A stretch of 64,000 nucleotides of DNA from Acidobacteriota bacterium (lineage in GTDB: Bacteria; Acidobacteriota; Blastocatellia; Pyrinomonadales; Pyrinomonadaceae), in contig QQUY01000002.1 in assembly GCA_003385635.1 (NCBI GenBank), positions 372,001 to 436,000 on the forward strand, given 5' to 3'. The position numbers and the translations under genes were made by a program. Below are positions 24,205 to 32,139 of the stretch, piece by piece. Under the pieces are notes generated by a model. It did not search any database. It was given only the letters and a program-made list of their open reading frames with translations, and had not been told where the DNA came from. Every line of letters begins with the position of its first letter. Within the stretch, counting starts at the first letter, position 1.

Positions 24205-24657
24205 TTACTCCTCTTTTCCTCCGCCAAGCCCGCCGCCGATAATGATCCCGATTGCGCCAAGAAACGGATTCATGAATGCGACCCAAAGAGGCTGTTGTGA
24301 TTTCTGCATCGCTTCCATATTTGATACCTCGGCGGGCCTCGCTTCTTCAGCAGGGGCCGGAGAAACTGCCTGCACAATGCCCATGATCAGTCCCAAGACC
24401 AGTACGATGCCCGCAAATACCTGAACAGCGCCCCTACTCCCGGATATCTTCTTACATAAAAACCCGCCGATGACTGCTGCTATCAGCCCCAGTATCGCGC
24501 TGGCAAGTATCCAGAGCATCGAGACCTGATACGATCCGGGCTGATAAGCGCCCTCCGCGCCAATCACCAGATAGAGAGTGGAAAACGACAAGAAAATGAT
24601 CGCCACGATCGCAACATACCCGACGACCACGCCTAAGATTGCCCAAACGATTTTCAT
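24205..24657 (-). CDS. Membrane protein of unknown function
   Basis: The 150-residue product has an N-terminal helix (residues 2-25), a second at about 46-68, a third at about 76-97, and a Gly-rich C-terminal segment (FLGAIGIIIGGGLGGGKEE) that may form a fourth. The start is the ATG at 24657 after TTGGGAGATCTT; an in-frame TTG further upstream is less likely. It is five bases upstream of the DinB gene and likely co-transcribed. I do not recognise the family. Confidence 0.75.
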   Translation of the reverse strand: MKIVWAILGVVVGYVAIVAIIFLSFSTLYLVIGAEGAYQPGSYQVSMLWILASAILGLIAAVIGGFLCKKISGSRGAVQVFAGIVLVLGLIMGIVQAVSPAPAEEARPAEVSNMEAMQKSQQPLWVAFMNPFLGAIGIIIGGGLGGGKEE

Positions 24658-24699
24658 AAGATCTCCCAAAAAGAAGTGATGAGAACTTAGAGATGAGTA

Positions 24700-24844
24700 C
24701 TGAGTATTGGAGCCAATTGAGAATTGAAGATTGATAATTGGAGGCAGCTCATACCGGACTCAATTCACGCCTGCTTGCGTTATTTCGATCTAAATATGAC
24801 AGACGTTCAGCTCAATTATCCATTCTCAATTTTCAATCTCTTCC
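24700..24844. repeat. Inverted period-7 arrays (AATTGAG-type)
   Basis: AATTGAG AATTGAA GATTGAT AATTGGA (24717-24741) faces CAATTAT CCATTCT CAATTTT CAATCTC (24814-24841) around a unique centre of about 70 bases. The right arm ends at the stop codon of the PhnB-like gene. The same arms recur at 25358-25500. Confidence 0.88.
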
Positions 24845-25267
24845 TCAGTCCTGACTTTCGAGTTCCCGATTCAGCATCCAGCCGATGCCGAACCTGTCCT
24901 TGACCATTCCAAAATGCGCGCCCCAGAAGGTGTCCTGGAGGGGCATCTTCACCTCGCCGCCTTCCGCAAGCTTCTCGAATACGCGGGCTTGCTCGTCCGC
25001 GTCCTCATGCATAACGCTCAGGTCGATGTTGCTGCCTGCCGGCGCCTCGTGTCCCGGCATCGAGTCGGCGGCCATGAAGTGAATGCCTTCTGCGGAAAAG
25101 GTCGCGTGCATTATCTTTGAACCGTATTCCTCCGGGACCTGGTCTGCCATAGGCGAGTCGCCGTAGCGCTGGGCGAATTCGATCTCGCCTCCGAACGCAT
25201 CCTTGTAATGGTTCAAGGCCTCTTCACAGTTTCCGTTGAAAGCGATGTGCGGTACTAGTTTTGTCAT
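24845..25267 (-). CDS. PhnB-like VOC protein
   Basis: The 140-residue product matches the PhnB/3-demethylubiquinone-methyltransferase-like VOC group: KLVPHIAFNGNCEEALNHYKDAFGGEI at residues 3-29, MHATFSAEGIHFMAADSMPGHE, and a C-terminal FWGAHFGMVKDRFGIGWMLN with the conserved WG-D-FGI-W pattern. The activity is unknown, and the PhnB name does not imply phosphonate metabolism. AAAGGAG precedes the ATG at 25267. Confidence 0.92.
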   Translation of the reverse strand: MTKLVPHIAFNGNCEEALNHYKDAFGGEIEFAQRYGDSPMADQVPEEYGSKIMHATFSAEGIHFMAADSMPGHEAPAGSNIDLSVMHEDADEQARVFEKLAEGGEVKMPLQDTFWGAHFGMVKDRFGIGWMLNRELESQD

Positions 25268-25357
25268 ATCGTGCTCCTTTCAGATCTTCAAATTCCCGCA
25301 GTGTACTTCACCAACTGTCGGTTTGGGAAGAAAATGTGACAAACGGCCAAATATCGA

Positions 25358-25500
25358 CTTAATTGAAAATTGATAATTGAGGATTGGTAAATGAGGTAGC
25401 GGTCCTCGACTTTGGTATCTCGTAGATCTTTGTTACCAAGAACAGGTGTGCCGACCGGCTCCCTAGAATCGTCAACTCTCAATTTTCAATTATCAATCTC
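25358..25500. repeat. Inverted period-7 arrays (AATTGAG-type), second copy
   Basis: AATTGAA AATTGAT AATTGAG GATTGGT (25361-25388) faces CAACTCT CAATTTT CAATTAT CAATCTC (25471-25498). The right arm runs into the last codons of the minus-strand SRPBCC gene (stop at 25486), so repeat sequence codes for part of its C-terminus. Confidence 0.88.
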
Positions 25501-25986
25501 CTCTGCTCGCGCCTTCAGATTCCCGTTCCATTCCTTTGCAAATTCCTCTATATCAAAGAAGAACCACATCATCACCTTCGTGAACCAGCCGTCGACCTTT
25601 GTGGCGTCGGTCGTCCTCAAAAGTGTTTTCTTGCCGCCGCGCGGGGACAGCTCGCCTTTCCACGAGCCCGTGAAGCTGTCACCCATCTTGTAGCCGATAT
25701 CCATCGACCTCAGCTCGTCTTCGCTCTCGATCTTGAAATCGATCGCGCCGCCCGGCGTGTGCTCTATCCACTCTTTCTCGTTCCGGATCTCAATCTTTTC
25801 GATCTGGTCCTGCCATTCGGGATATTTTTCGACATCCTTCAGGACGGTCCAAACCGTTTCCGCCGACGCCTCTATTTCAGTCACCTGCGTGAACTCCTTT
25901 TCGGCCGGAATAAGAAGCCCGAGGGTTACAAACGCTGCGACAAGCGCGAATACGAGAAATATAAGGATGTAGATCAGCTTTTTCAT
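25486..25986 (-). CDS. Membrane-anchored SRPBCC protein
   Basis: The 166-residue product has an N-terminal membrane helix (residues 4-27, LIYILIFLVFALVAAFVTLGLLI) followed by an SRPBCC domain: FTQVTEIEASAETVWTVLKDVEKYPEWQDQIEKIEI, FTGSWKGELSPRGGKKTLLRTTDATKVDG and MMWFFFDIEEFAKEWNGNLKARAEE. It shares its architecture with the genes at 14861 and 22007. Its ATG sits in a CAGGTAT/CAAGTAT period-7 stretch with no clear ribosome site. The ligand is unknown. Confidence 0.88.
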   Translation of the reverse strand: MKKLIYILIFLVFALVAAFVTLGLLIPAEKEFTQVTEIEASAETVWTVLKDVEKYPEWQDQIEKIEIRNEKEWIEHTPGGAIDFKIESEDELRSMDIGYKMGDSFTGSWKGELSPRGGKKTLLRTTDATKVDGWFTKVMMWFFFDIEEFAKEWNGNLKARAEEIDN

Positions 25987-26231
25987 GTTTCAGGTATCAA
26001 GTATCACGTTTCAAAAACCTGGTGGCTTCGTGCTGGCCGTCGATTGATGCTCGGCCTACACTCGGGCTTTTTGCGGCTCCGCCGCGATGCTGTGCGGAAA
26101 GGCTTGCCTTTCCGTGACTTGCCTCCAAGAACGCTGGCGGAAGTTCAGCCTCCGCCAATACAAATTGTTATCCGTCTCTTCGGTAAGCCACAGGCTTACC
26201 GCACATCGGGGCGGCAAAGCCGCAAAAGGCT

Positions 26232-26286
26232 AAATCCGACTCAATAGACTCAATAGACCCAACAGACTCAATAGACTCAACCGACT
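26232..26286. repeat. Nine-base array, complementary orientation
   Basis: Six copies of ACTCAATAG/ACCCAACAG-type units (the complement of the GTCTATTGA family) end directly at the stop codon of the minus-strand YdeI-type gene. The preceding 26030-26230 interval has short GCGGCTCCGCCGC and GGCTTGCC hairpins and the word CGGAAAGGCTTGCCTTTCCG. No gene was seen there. Confidence 0.85.
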
Positions 26287-26897
26287 CAGCGCTCGTATCT
26301 CCAATTCCTCGACTTGCCCTCGCTGAGCCACTCGATCGCCTGCGCGATACGTTTCTCGCGCGTCGCCTCCCGTTTCGCATCGGTGATCCACTCGACATAC
26401 TCGTTCCTGTGCGAGGTGCTGAAATCTTCAAAGGCCTTGTTCGCGTTCTTGTTTTTCTTGAGTTCAGCAGAGAAATAGTCGGGCACGGCAAGCGCCTTTG
26501 CCCTGCCGGCCGGCTTCTTCTCTGCTTTAATGCCTTCGTCGTTCAGCCGTACGGCTTCTTCTATGTACTGCTTCAGGATCTTGTCTGAGGGAAGTTCCTC
26601 GAGGGAAGTGATCCTCCCGAGCGAACCCATCGCTTCGTCCGATTCAGCGAAAAGTCCCCGAGGGTCGTCCATCAGCGCCTGCTTTGCGAACGTGAGCGCA
26701 CAGTGGCCTTTGAAAGAGGCCATCGAGAGCATCATTCCCTTGTGATCAAAATGCGGGAAAGACCAGCGCATTTTCTCTTCGGTGTCAGGACACACTTCGT
26801 GCACAAGATCGCGAAGACGCTTGAGTATCGGTTTCGCAAAATCGGCAGACTTTGCGATGTAATCGTCGATGTCTTCAATTCGGTCGCCGCAGCTCAT
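26286..26897 (-). CDS. DUF1801/YdeI-type protein
   Basis: The 203-residue product combines a DUF1801 N-terminal domain (RIEDIDDYIAKSADFAKPILKRLRDLVHEVCPDTEEKMRWSFPHFDHKGMMLSMASFKGHCALTF, residues 5-69) with a YdeI-type C-terminus (PDYFSAELKKNKNANKAFEDFSTSHRNEYVEWITDAKREATREKRIAQAIEWLSEGKSRNW, about 138-200). Proteins of this architecture are annotated as YdeI/OmpD-associated or bacteriocin-protection proteins, with unclear mechanism. It is a distant paralogue of 11468-12025. Confidence 0.92.
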   Translation of the reverse strand: MSCGDRIEDIDDYIAKSADFAKPILKRLRDLVHEVCPDTEEKMRWSFPHFDHKGMMLSMASFKGHCALTFAKQALMDDPRGLFAESDEAMGSLGRITSLEELPSDKILKQYIEEAVRLNDEGIKAEKKPAGRAKALAVPDYFSAELKKNKNANKAFEDFSTSHRNEYVEWITDAKREATREKRIAQAIEWLSEGKSRNWRYER

Positions 26898-26901
26898 CTC
26901 G

Positions 26902-27356
26902 TTTCAAGTTCCAGGTTTCAGGTTCCAAGTTTCAAGTCGGGAAATCAGCCACAGATGAAGGAAATGAACACAGATCCGAAAAAGGCCAAGACGTTCTGAC
27001 GGCTAGGGTCCCAAACAGCATTTTGGCGCTTAGTACTTCCTAAACGCCCTTCAATACCGTGTTCATCCCCTTCATCTGTGGCATACTCCCGTGCCAGTGC
27101 TTCGCAGGTAACTGGCAGCGCAAGCGCTGCACTAAACCGCCTAGTTGAAGAATTAATAAACGAGACGTGCTACGCACGCCTTCCGCAGCGCAAGCGCTGC
27201 TCTAAACGGTATTGTTGAGCACCTCTGAAATCTGAAATTCGGAATCTGAGATTCGGCCGAAGGCCGACCGCGCTGTTCTAAACGGGCAAATTTTTACTCG
27301 CCTAACTTTCAATTATCAATTATCAACCTTCTTCCTCAGTCCTCAGCCCTTTTCTC
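26902..27356. repeat. Composite repeat spacer with inverted repeat
   Basis: Contains GTTTCAA/GTTCCAG period-7 units (26902-26937) and an inverted repeat with arms GCCACAGATGAAGGAAATGA (26948) and its near-complement ending at 27082. Two AGCGCAAGCGCT palindromes with CTAAAC tails (27110-27140, 27180-27210) and AAATCTG/AATTCGG period-7 units (27228-27255) follow. CAATTAT and CAGTCCTCAGCCC units end at the HerA-like stop. No gene was seen. Confidence 0.85.
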
Positions 27357-29714
27357 TCAGTCGTTTGGTATCCACCCCAGCGCGCACTTCTTGACAATAA
27401 TGTCCTTCTTGTACGGCAAAAGGCTCAGACGTTCGATCTCGACCAAATCCTGGTTTTGAAAGCGCGCGAGTTTGTCCTGTATATCTTTCTCGATCCTGGC
27501 CAGGTCCTCGTCTATCTTCACGATCTCCTGCTCGGCGGCCGCCGCTTCGTTGCGCTCTTTCATCGTCGTCCCGATCCTCTGAGCCGAGCGTGCGATCCCG
27601 CTGTAACCGCGTCGCGAACTGAACAGGCTTGAAAGTACGCTTGTGCCGATCGAAATAACGGTGCCCATCGTATGCGAGCTCGCCTGGGCCTCCTGCGTGG
27701 CTGCGGTCTTTTCGGCACGCGCCTTTGCCCGGGTTAGTGAATCGATCTCATTCGCGTAATCCTCGCGTATCTTGTCGAGAGCCGAATCCCTCTGCTCACG
27801 GGCCGTCTGAGCCACGCGGGTCCGAAACGCCCTTTCGTCTTCATCGACCGTCGAAACTTCGTCCATGGTCGGGCAGCTGAACATCTCGAGCGGTTTCTCC
27901 TTATAGAGCCACAACACGAAATCCTTTTCCCATCCACTGACTGTCTTTGCAGTTACTTCAGCCTCGAGCGACGCGAAACCTCTCCCTTCCCTCGGCTCGG
28001 ATTCAAGCTCTTCAAGACCAAATTCGGAAGGCGTCGCGTCGTCCCAGTTGATGTACGCGCTGACGGGTACCTGGAAATTCTGCTCTTTTGAGACCGCGAT
28101 CCCGAGCTTCTTTTCCTCGTAATGCACGTCGGCATAACAGATCGCGTGAGGCTTGTAAGTCTTGCCAGTTCCGGGCACGAATGTCTGCTGAATATCAGGA
28201 CTGAGGATCGGCCGCGTGCCTCCCTCCGGCTCTTTCGGTTCTTCCGCTGTAGCTGTCGCTGCGGCCGTTCCCGCCGCGGCCCCTGCGGCACTGGCACCGG
28301 ACGATGCTTCCGCAGCCATTTGATCCTCGCCGATCAGCTCTTTGAACCGGTTCCGCATTATCGGGCCGGCGAGATACGAAAGCACCCAGCGCGTATTGAA
28401 AAGCACCGGATGATTGTCCTTTGTGTTGTTCATCAAGAAGACTCGTTTGCCGAGCCCCGCCAGCTGGCGGCTCAACTCCCCTTTGTCGGCTCCGCTGTTC
28501 GCGGTAAGAAGCCCCTCAAGAACCTTTTCTTTGTCGCGCTCGGTCTGTAAACGCCCAATGAACCACGTCCCGACGTTGCTGAGCGCCTTATAATCGAGAT
28601 CGCCCGGGTTCTGTGTCGCCAACACCAGCCCAAGTCCGAATGCGCGCGCCTGCTTCAACAAAGTAAGGAACATGCGCTTCGAAGGCGGATTTGCGACCGG
28701 CGGAAGATATCCGAAGATCTCGTCCATATAAAGGAGACAACGGAGACTTCCAGTGCCCGACTGGGCGCGCATCCACGAAACCAGTTCATTAAGAAGCAAA
28801 GTGACAAAGAACATCCTCTGTTTGTCGTCGAGATGAGCTATCGAGACTATCGAGATCCGCGGCTTTCCGGCCTCGGTGTAGAACAGGTCGTCGATATCGA
28901 TCCCGTCGCCCGTGGTCCAAACCGCAAACTGCGGTGAAGCGATCAGGTTGTTGATCAGCGTCGCCAGCTCGAACCTTTCTTTCTTTGGGTAATAAGCCTC
29001 GACTTCAAACGCCCCGATCCGGTCCATAGGCGGATCCTGGATGAGCGAGATCAGCTTTACGATCTCGACGTCGCGGCCCGCAAGCCATTCGGTCTGGATG
29101 ATGTTCGAAAGCAGGATGTGTTCTTTTGAAGAAAGGGGGTCGGCGTCAATATCGATCAGCCCGAGAAGGCCGCTTACGAGCGTCGAGACGCGTTCCGCCA
29201 ACGCTTCGAGATCGTCTGTGTTCTGCGGTCGCGTGAATGATTTGAGGATCGAGACGGGCCGGCCGGAAGTGCTGCCCGGAGTGTAGAGAACGCGCTCCGC
29301 AGCATCCTCGAACATCTTGATACGCTCCGGCTGCTGCCCCCACTTCGCTAGGCCTGACCTCCAAAGATCAGCCTGTTTCTGCGCGAAGTCTTCGACCGAT
29401 TCTCCTTTCTGAGCGGCTTCGTCGGCGTTTACCCAGGGAAGGAATTCTTCTTTTGAAAGGTTCGGAAAAGTAAGAAGCAGATTCGTCATATCGCCTTTAG
29501 GGTCGATGACGATCGCAGGGATGTTGTCGATCGCGGCTTCTTCGATCAGCGCAACCCCGAGTCCGGTCTTTCCCGATCCGGTCATTCCCATCAGCACGCC
29601 ATGCGTCGTGAGGTCCTTTGAGTCGTACAGAAGGAGTTCGTCGGTGACGTCCTGCGCCGCCGGATCGTATTCTTTGCCGAGGTAAAAAAGGCCTAGTTTT
29701 TCAAAATCATTCAT
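27357..29714 (-). CDS. HerA/FtsK-superfamily ATPase with coiled-coil tail
   Basis: The 785-residue product has Walker A GMTGSGKT at residues 43-50, followed by ALIEEAAIDNIPAIVIDPKGDM, and Walker B LLYMDEIFGYLPP at about residue 331 with ARAFGLGLVLATQNP as sensor region. This places it in the HerA/DUF87 branch of hexameric DNA-pumping ATPases. An Ala-rich linker (about 470-500) leads to a C-terminal domain and a coiled coil (about 635-765) interrupted by a Gly/Ser/Met patch. No NurA, SIR2 or nuclease partner is adjacent. It is probably cytoplasmic; its substrate is not evident. Confidence 0.87.
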   Translation of the reverse strand: MNDFEKLGLFYLGKEYDPAAQDVTDELLLYDSKDLTTHGVLMGMTGSGKTGLGVALIEEAAIDNIPAIVIDPKGDMTNLLLTFPNLSKEEFLPWVNADEAAQKGESVEDFAQKQADLWRSGLAKWGQQPERIKMFEDAAERVLYTPGSTSGRPVSILKSFTRPQNTDDLEALAERVSTLVSGLLGLIDIDADPLSSKEHILLSNIIQTEWLAGRDVEIVKLISLIQDPPMDRIGAFEVEAYYPKKERFELATLINNLIASPQFAVWTTGDGIDIDDLFYTEAGKPRISIVSIAHLDDKQRMFFVTLLLNELVSWMRAQSGTGSLRCLLYMDEIFGYLPPVANPPSKRMFLTLLKQARAFGLGLVLATQNPGDLDYKALSNVGTWFIGRLQTERDKEKVLEGLLTANSGADKGELSRQLAGLGKRVFLMNNTKDNHPVLFNTRWVLSYLAGPIMRNRFKELIGEDQMAAEASSGASAAGAAAGTAAATATAEEPKEPEGGTRPILSPDIQQTFVPGTGKTYKPHAICYADVHYEEKKLGIAVSKEQNFQVPVSAYINWDDATPSEFGLEELESEPREGRGFASLEAEVTAKTVSGWEKDFVLWLYKEKPLEMFSCPTMDEVSTVDEDERAFRTRVAQTAREQRDSALDKIREDYANEIDSLTRAKARAEKTAATQEAQASSHTMGTVISIGTSVLSSLFSSRRGYSGIARSAQRIGTTMKERNEAAAAEQEIVKIDEDLARIEKDIQDKLARFQNQDLVEIERLSLLPYKKDIIVKKCALGWIPND

Positions 29715-29859
29715 AAGCGTGAGCGGTTAGCAGTGAGCAGCGGGCCTCAGTACTCTCTTTGAGGAATACTGGACACAGATAATCACGGATCTTGGATTGC
29801 CGGATTATATCAAACTCAATTTTCATCGGTCAGCGATCAATGAATTAAGAATGCGTTAG

Positions 29860-30023
29860 CCACAGATAAAGGGAATGAACACGGATAAGACCAAAACTGA
29901 CAACTAAGAATCGAAGACCGGATCGTTTCAACAGAGGTTCTCTTAAATCCCAAGAATCGATGTTCAGTAAGATTCGAGGCCTGTTTCTTGAATCTATCGG
30001 TGTTGATCCCCTTCATCTGTGGC
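29860..30023. repeat. Inverted repeat with CCACAGATAAAGG-type arms
   Basis: The left arm GCCACAGATAAAGGGAATGA at 29860 (to 29888) is nearly complementary to the right arm 29999-30023 (TGTTGATCCCCTTCATCTGT). The loop of about 110 bases is unique. The following 30060-30105 interval has CAATCAT/CAATTTT/CAATTCT and CAGTCCT period-7 units ending near the thermonuclease stop. Confidence 0.9.
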
Positions 30024-30104
30024 GAGTTCTTCCTTGCTCCTCGGCTAGCCGGTCTGAAGCCTAATTCTCAATCATCAATTTTCAATTCTCTCAGTCCTCA
30101 GTCC

Positions 30105-30677
30105 TCACCTCTCAGTACTCTCCTTCCGCCAATTCCACGGCGGCACCGGATTCTGATCTCTCCACAAGCCCGCGCGCGTCTGCCGCGCAAGCTGTTCAGT
30201 CCCCGCATATCTCGCCCGCATATCGGGATCCTGCTGGCGCTCGTGCTGTTTGTAATGCCACGCGAAGCCGCGTCGAAGCTGCTCGACATTCACATTAATC
30301 GATCCGATGAAAACCTCGCCGACGATTCGCCTGTATTGATCGCGGTCCAGCTCCACAACAAGAACGTTCTTTCCCTTTACTAGGTCCGAGAGCGACTTCT
30401 TTGCCTGTTCTCCATACGCCTGTCCGTTCTCGGGCGCGTCGATGGTAGCAAGCCGCACGCGCTCCTCCTTTCCGGTATCGAGAAAGCGGACCGTGATCGA
30501 ATCGCCGTCTGCCACTCTGACGACGACCGCATTTGGCTCGGGAACCGGCGTCGGATCTCCGGCGACCGGAGAAGACTCGCCTGCCCTCCCCGTACGGTTC
30601 TCGGGTTCCGAAGTACAAGAGGAGAACAGGGCAAGTGCAAGCAGTAGAACGCAAACTTCGAATCTGAAAACTTTCAT
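30105..30677 (-). CDS. Thermonuclease (SNase)-family lipoprotein
   Basis: The 190-residue product has a lipoprotein signal (residues 1-21, hydrophobic VCVLLLALALF and lipobox FSSC, Cys21), a Pro/Gly/Thr linker, and an SNase fold: VVVRVADGDSITVRF, ERVRLATIDAPENGQAYG, VVELDRDQYRRIVGEVFI and NVEQLRRGFAWHYKQ. The D-G-D-S, R-L-x-x-I-D-A-P-E and R-x-V-G motifs carry the catalytic Asp/Arg/Glu set, so nuclease activity in the periplasm or at the surface is likely. The start is 30677; the open frame upstream only translates repeats. Confidence 0.92.
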   Translation of the reverse strand: MKVFRFEVCVLLLALALFSSCTSEPENRTGRAGESSPVAGDPTPVPEPNAVVVRVADGDSITVRFLDTGKEERVRLATIDAPENGQAYGEQAKKSLSDLVKGKNVLVVELDRDQYRRIVGEVFIGSINVNVEQLRRGFAWHYKQHERQQDPDMRARYAGTEQLARQTRAGLWRDQNPVPPWNWRKESTER

Positions 30678-30902
30678 AGGTCTCTTGTCCGCGCCAACGA
30701 TTAAACCAATTGTCCGCAGATTTTGGAAACGCTGGTCTTTCCGAATCCCCCAATTCGTGTCATCCGTGTAATCCGTGGCAAACCTCTTATTAGTGCAATT
30801 CGTGTAATCCGCGGCAGACCTCTTTTTCGTGCAATTCGTGAAATTAGTGGCCATCTCTTCTTTTCCGTGAAATCCGTTCAATCCGTGGTTAAACCTCTTC
30901 TT
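30678..30902. repeat. Degenerate CGTGTAATCCGTGGC repeats
   Basis: Four or five imperfect copies of a unit reading ATTCGTGTAATCCGTGGC(A)AACCTCTT run through the spacer upstream of the thermonuclease gene. They occur at about 30754-30785, 30799-30815, 30830-30852 and 30867-30900, at roughly 35-base intervals. Read in the minus direction they produce a spurious peptide rich in NFTNCT/DYTNCT repeats. No promoter could be singled out. Confidence 0.75.
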
Positions 30903-30904
30903 CA

Positions 30905-31028
30905 ACATGTGGAAAACCCAACGCTCTACTTTTCCACATGTGCAACAGATCCTATCTCACTGCTTTCAGGACACTTGCACCAATATTCCCGCCCGGAATT
31001 CCACAGAATCTTCCACAACAATTCCACA
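30905..31028. promoter_or_regulatory. TTTTCCACA motif cluster with 12-bp inverted repeat
   Basis: TGTGGAAAA at 30908-30916 and TTTTCCACA at 30930-30938 form a perfect 12-base inverted repeat (ACATGTGGAAAA/TTTTCCACATGT, arms 30905-30916 and 30930-30941). Three more TTCCACA words lie at 30999-31005, 31011-31017 and 31022-31028. The cluster lies between divergent genes (30677 minus, 31180 plus). It could be DnaA-box-like or the operator of a dimeric repressor. Confidence 0.5.
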
Positions 31029-31040
31029 AGAAGATGATTT

Positions 31041-31129
31041 ACCACAGAGAGCACGGAGAACACTGAGCCAGATTGGTACCCCGGGCCCGCGTACTTAAAC
31101 ACCTCCGTGCCCTCTGTGTTCTCTGTGGT
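31041..31129. repeat. Inverted repeat with ACCACAGAGAGCACGG-type arms
   Basis: ACCACAGAGAGCACGGAGAA (31041-31060) and the largely complementary CCTCCGTGCCCTCTGTGTTC to TGTGGT (31102-31129) flank a 35-base centre holding GGTACCCCGGGCCCGCG. It ends about 50 bases before the start codon at 31180. Confidence 0.85.
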
Positions 31130-31179
31130 TGTACCTGCTCCATTGAACTTTGAACCTCGAAAACATTATCCTCTCAACG

Positions 31180-31896
31180 ATGCCAGAGTTCGCCGCCACA
31201 ACCCGTCTGCAGGATCTTCTCATCGACCTCCTCTTTATCGAAGACGCCGATTTCTATCCTTCTGAGATGTGGGAAGACTTTGCCGACGCCATTTCCCTTT
31301 TCCTGAACGCGGAAGAGATCGAGCTGGTCAATTACCGTTACGGGAACGAAGACTTCTGCAGCTTCGAGGTCGGCGAACGGCGCCGGATCCTGCGCGATCT
31401 GTTCACGAGGTTCCGGGAGAGCCGTTTGTTCGACGAGATGAATTCGGTGATGTCAGATCACGAAGGTACTCCTTCGGCAGGCCGCGAATCTTCCGGTCTA
31501 AAGCTGGTAAGTCCTTTGCCCGAGAACAGCGTTACCGACGATTCGCGAACATTTGGCTCAGAGATTGCGAACGGCGCGGGTGATTTTGTCCGTTCCTGCC
31601 TGGAAGCTCACGGCCTCGAGTACTGTCCAGGTTCGGCAGGCGAGTTTCGATACGATTCAAAAATGGGAAATGATCCGGTCGTCGTGTGGCGGTTTTCGGA
31701 GTACGAGATGAAACCGGCGATCCTTGAAGATCTCTTGGAGAAGGCATCAGAGAACGGGTTCGAACGTCTGATAGTCGCTGCCATTCCCCGTCTGACCGCG
31801 GATCTTCCGAAAGCACTCGCCGGCCGCATTCCTTACACGTTTCTTCCTGTTATCGAAGACGAGTCTTCCGGAGCGCCCGCGTCCCGCGGGCATTGA
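31180..31896 (+). CDS. Hypothetical protein with repeat-derived C-terminus
   Basis: The 238-residue product starts at MPEFAATTRLQDLLIDLLFIEDADFYPSEMWEDFADAISLFL and has a second conserved-looking part (GDFVRSCLEAHGLEYCPGSAGEFRYDSKMGNDPVVVWRFSEYEMKPAILEDLLEKASENGFERLIVAAIPRL). I do not recognise a family. The last residues (SSGAPASRGH) are encoded by a GGAGCGCCCGCGTCCCGCGGG repeat, so repeat insertion probably replaced the original end. ATG at 31180 was preferred to an in-frame TTG at 31150, which lies in a GAACTTT/GAACCTC repeat. Confidence 0.65.
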   Translation: MPEFAATTRLQDLLIDLLFIEDADFYPSEMWEDFADAISLFLNAEEIELVNYRYGNEDFCSFEVGERRRILRDLFTRFRESRLFDEMNSVMSDHEGTPSAGRESSGLKLVSPLPENSVTDDSRTFGSEIANGAGDFVRSCLEAHGLEYCPGSAGEFRYDSKMGNDPVVVWRFSEYEMKPAILEDLLEKASENGFERLIVAAIPRLTADLPKALAGRIPYTFLPVIEDESSGAPASRGH

Positions 31897-32125
31897 GCGC
31901 ATCGCGCGAACCGTTCAGTACCGGGAGCGGTAGCAACGGGCACAATCGGAACCCGGAGCGCCCGCGACGGGCATAACAAGAACCGGACACAGATGAACAC
32001 AGATGAACACAGATGAAATGAAACAGGAACGATGAACTACTTGAATGTCTCATACAACCAAAGCAGAATACGTTTCCCACAGGAGACCGATCCGATATCT
32101 ATTTGTGTCCATCTGTGTCCAGTTT
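31868..32125. repeat. Composite repeats upstream of the hydrolase gene
   Basis: A GGAGCGCCCGCGTCCCGC unit (31868-31892, overlapping the preceding gene), a CCGGGAGCGGTAGCAACGGG unit (31920-31942) and a GAACCCGGAGCGCCCGCGAC unit (31951-31975) are followed by three head-to-tail ACAGATGAACAC words (31986-32019). The complement ATCTGTGTCCA lies at 32100-32123, forming an inverted repeat that ends 15 bases before the hydrolase ATG. Confidence 0.85.
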
Positions 32126-32139
32126 TCATAACGAAATCT

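Noticed and set aside
30678..30908. N-terminal extension of the thermonuclease gene
   Set aside because: Extension translates CGTGTAATCCGTGGC repeats; a proper lipoprotein signal starts at 30677.
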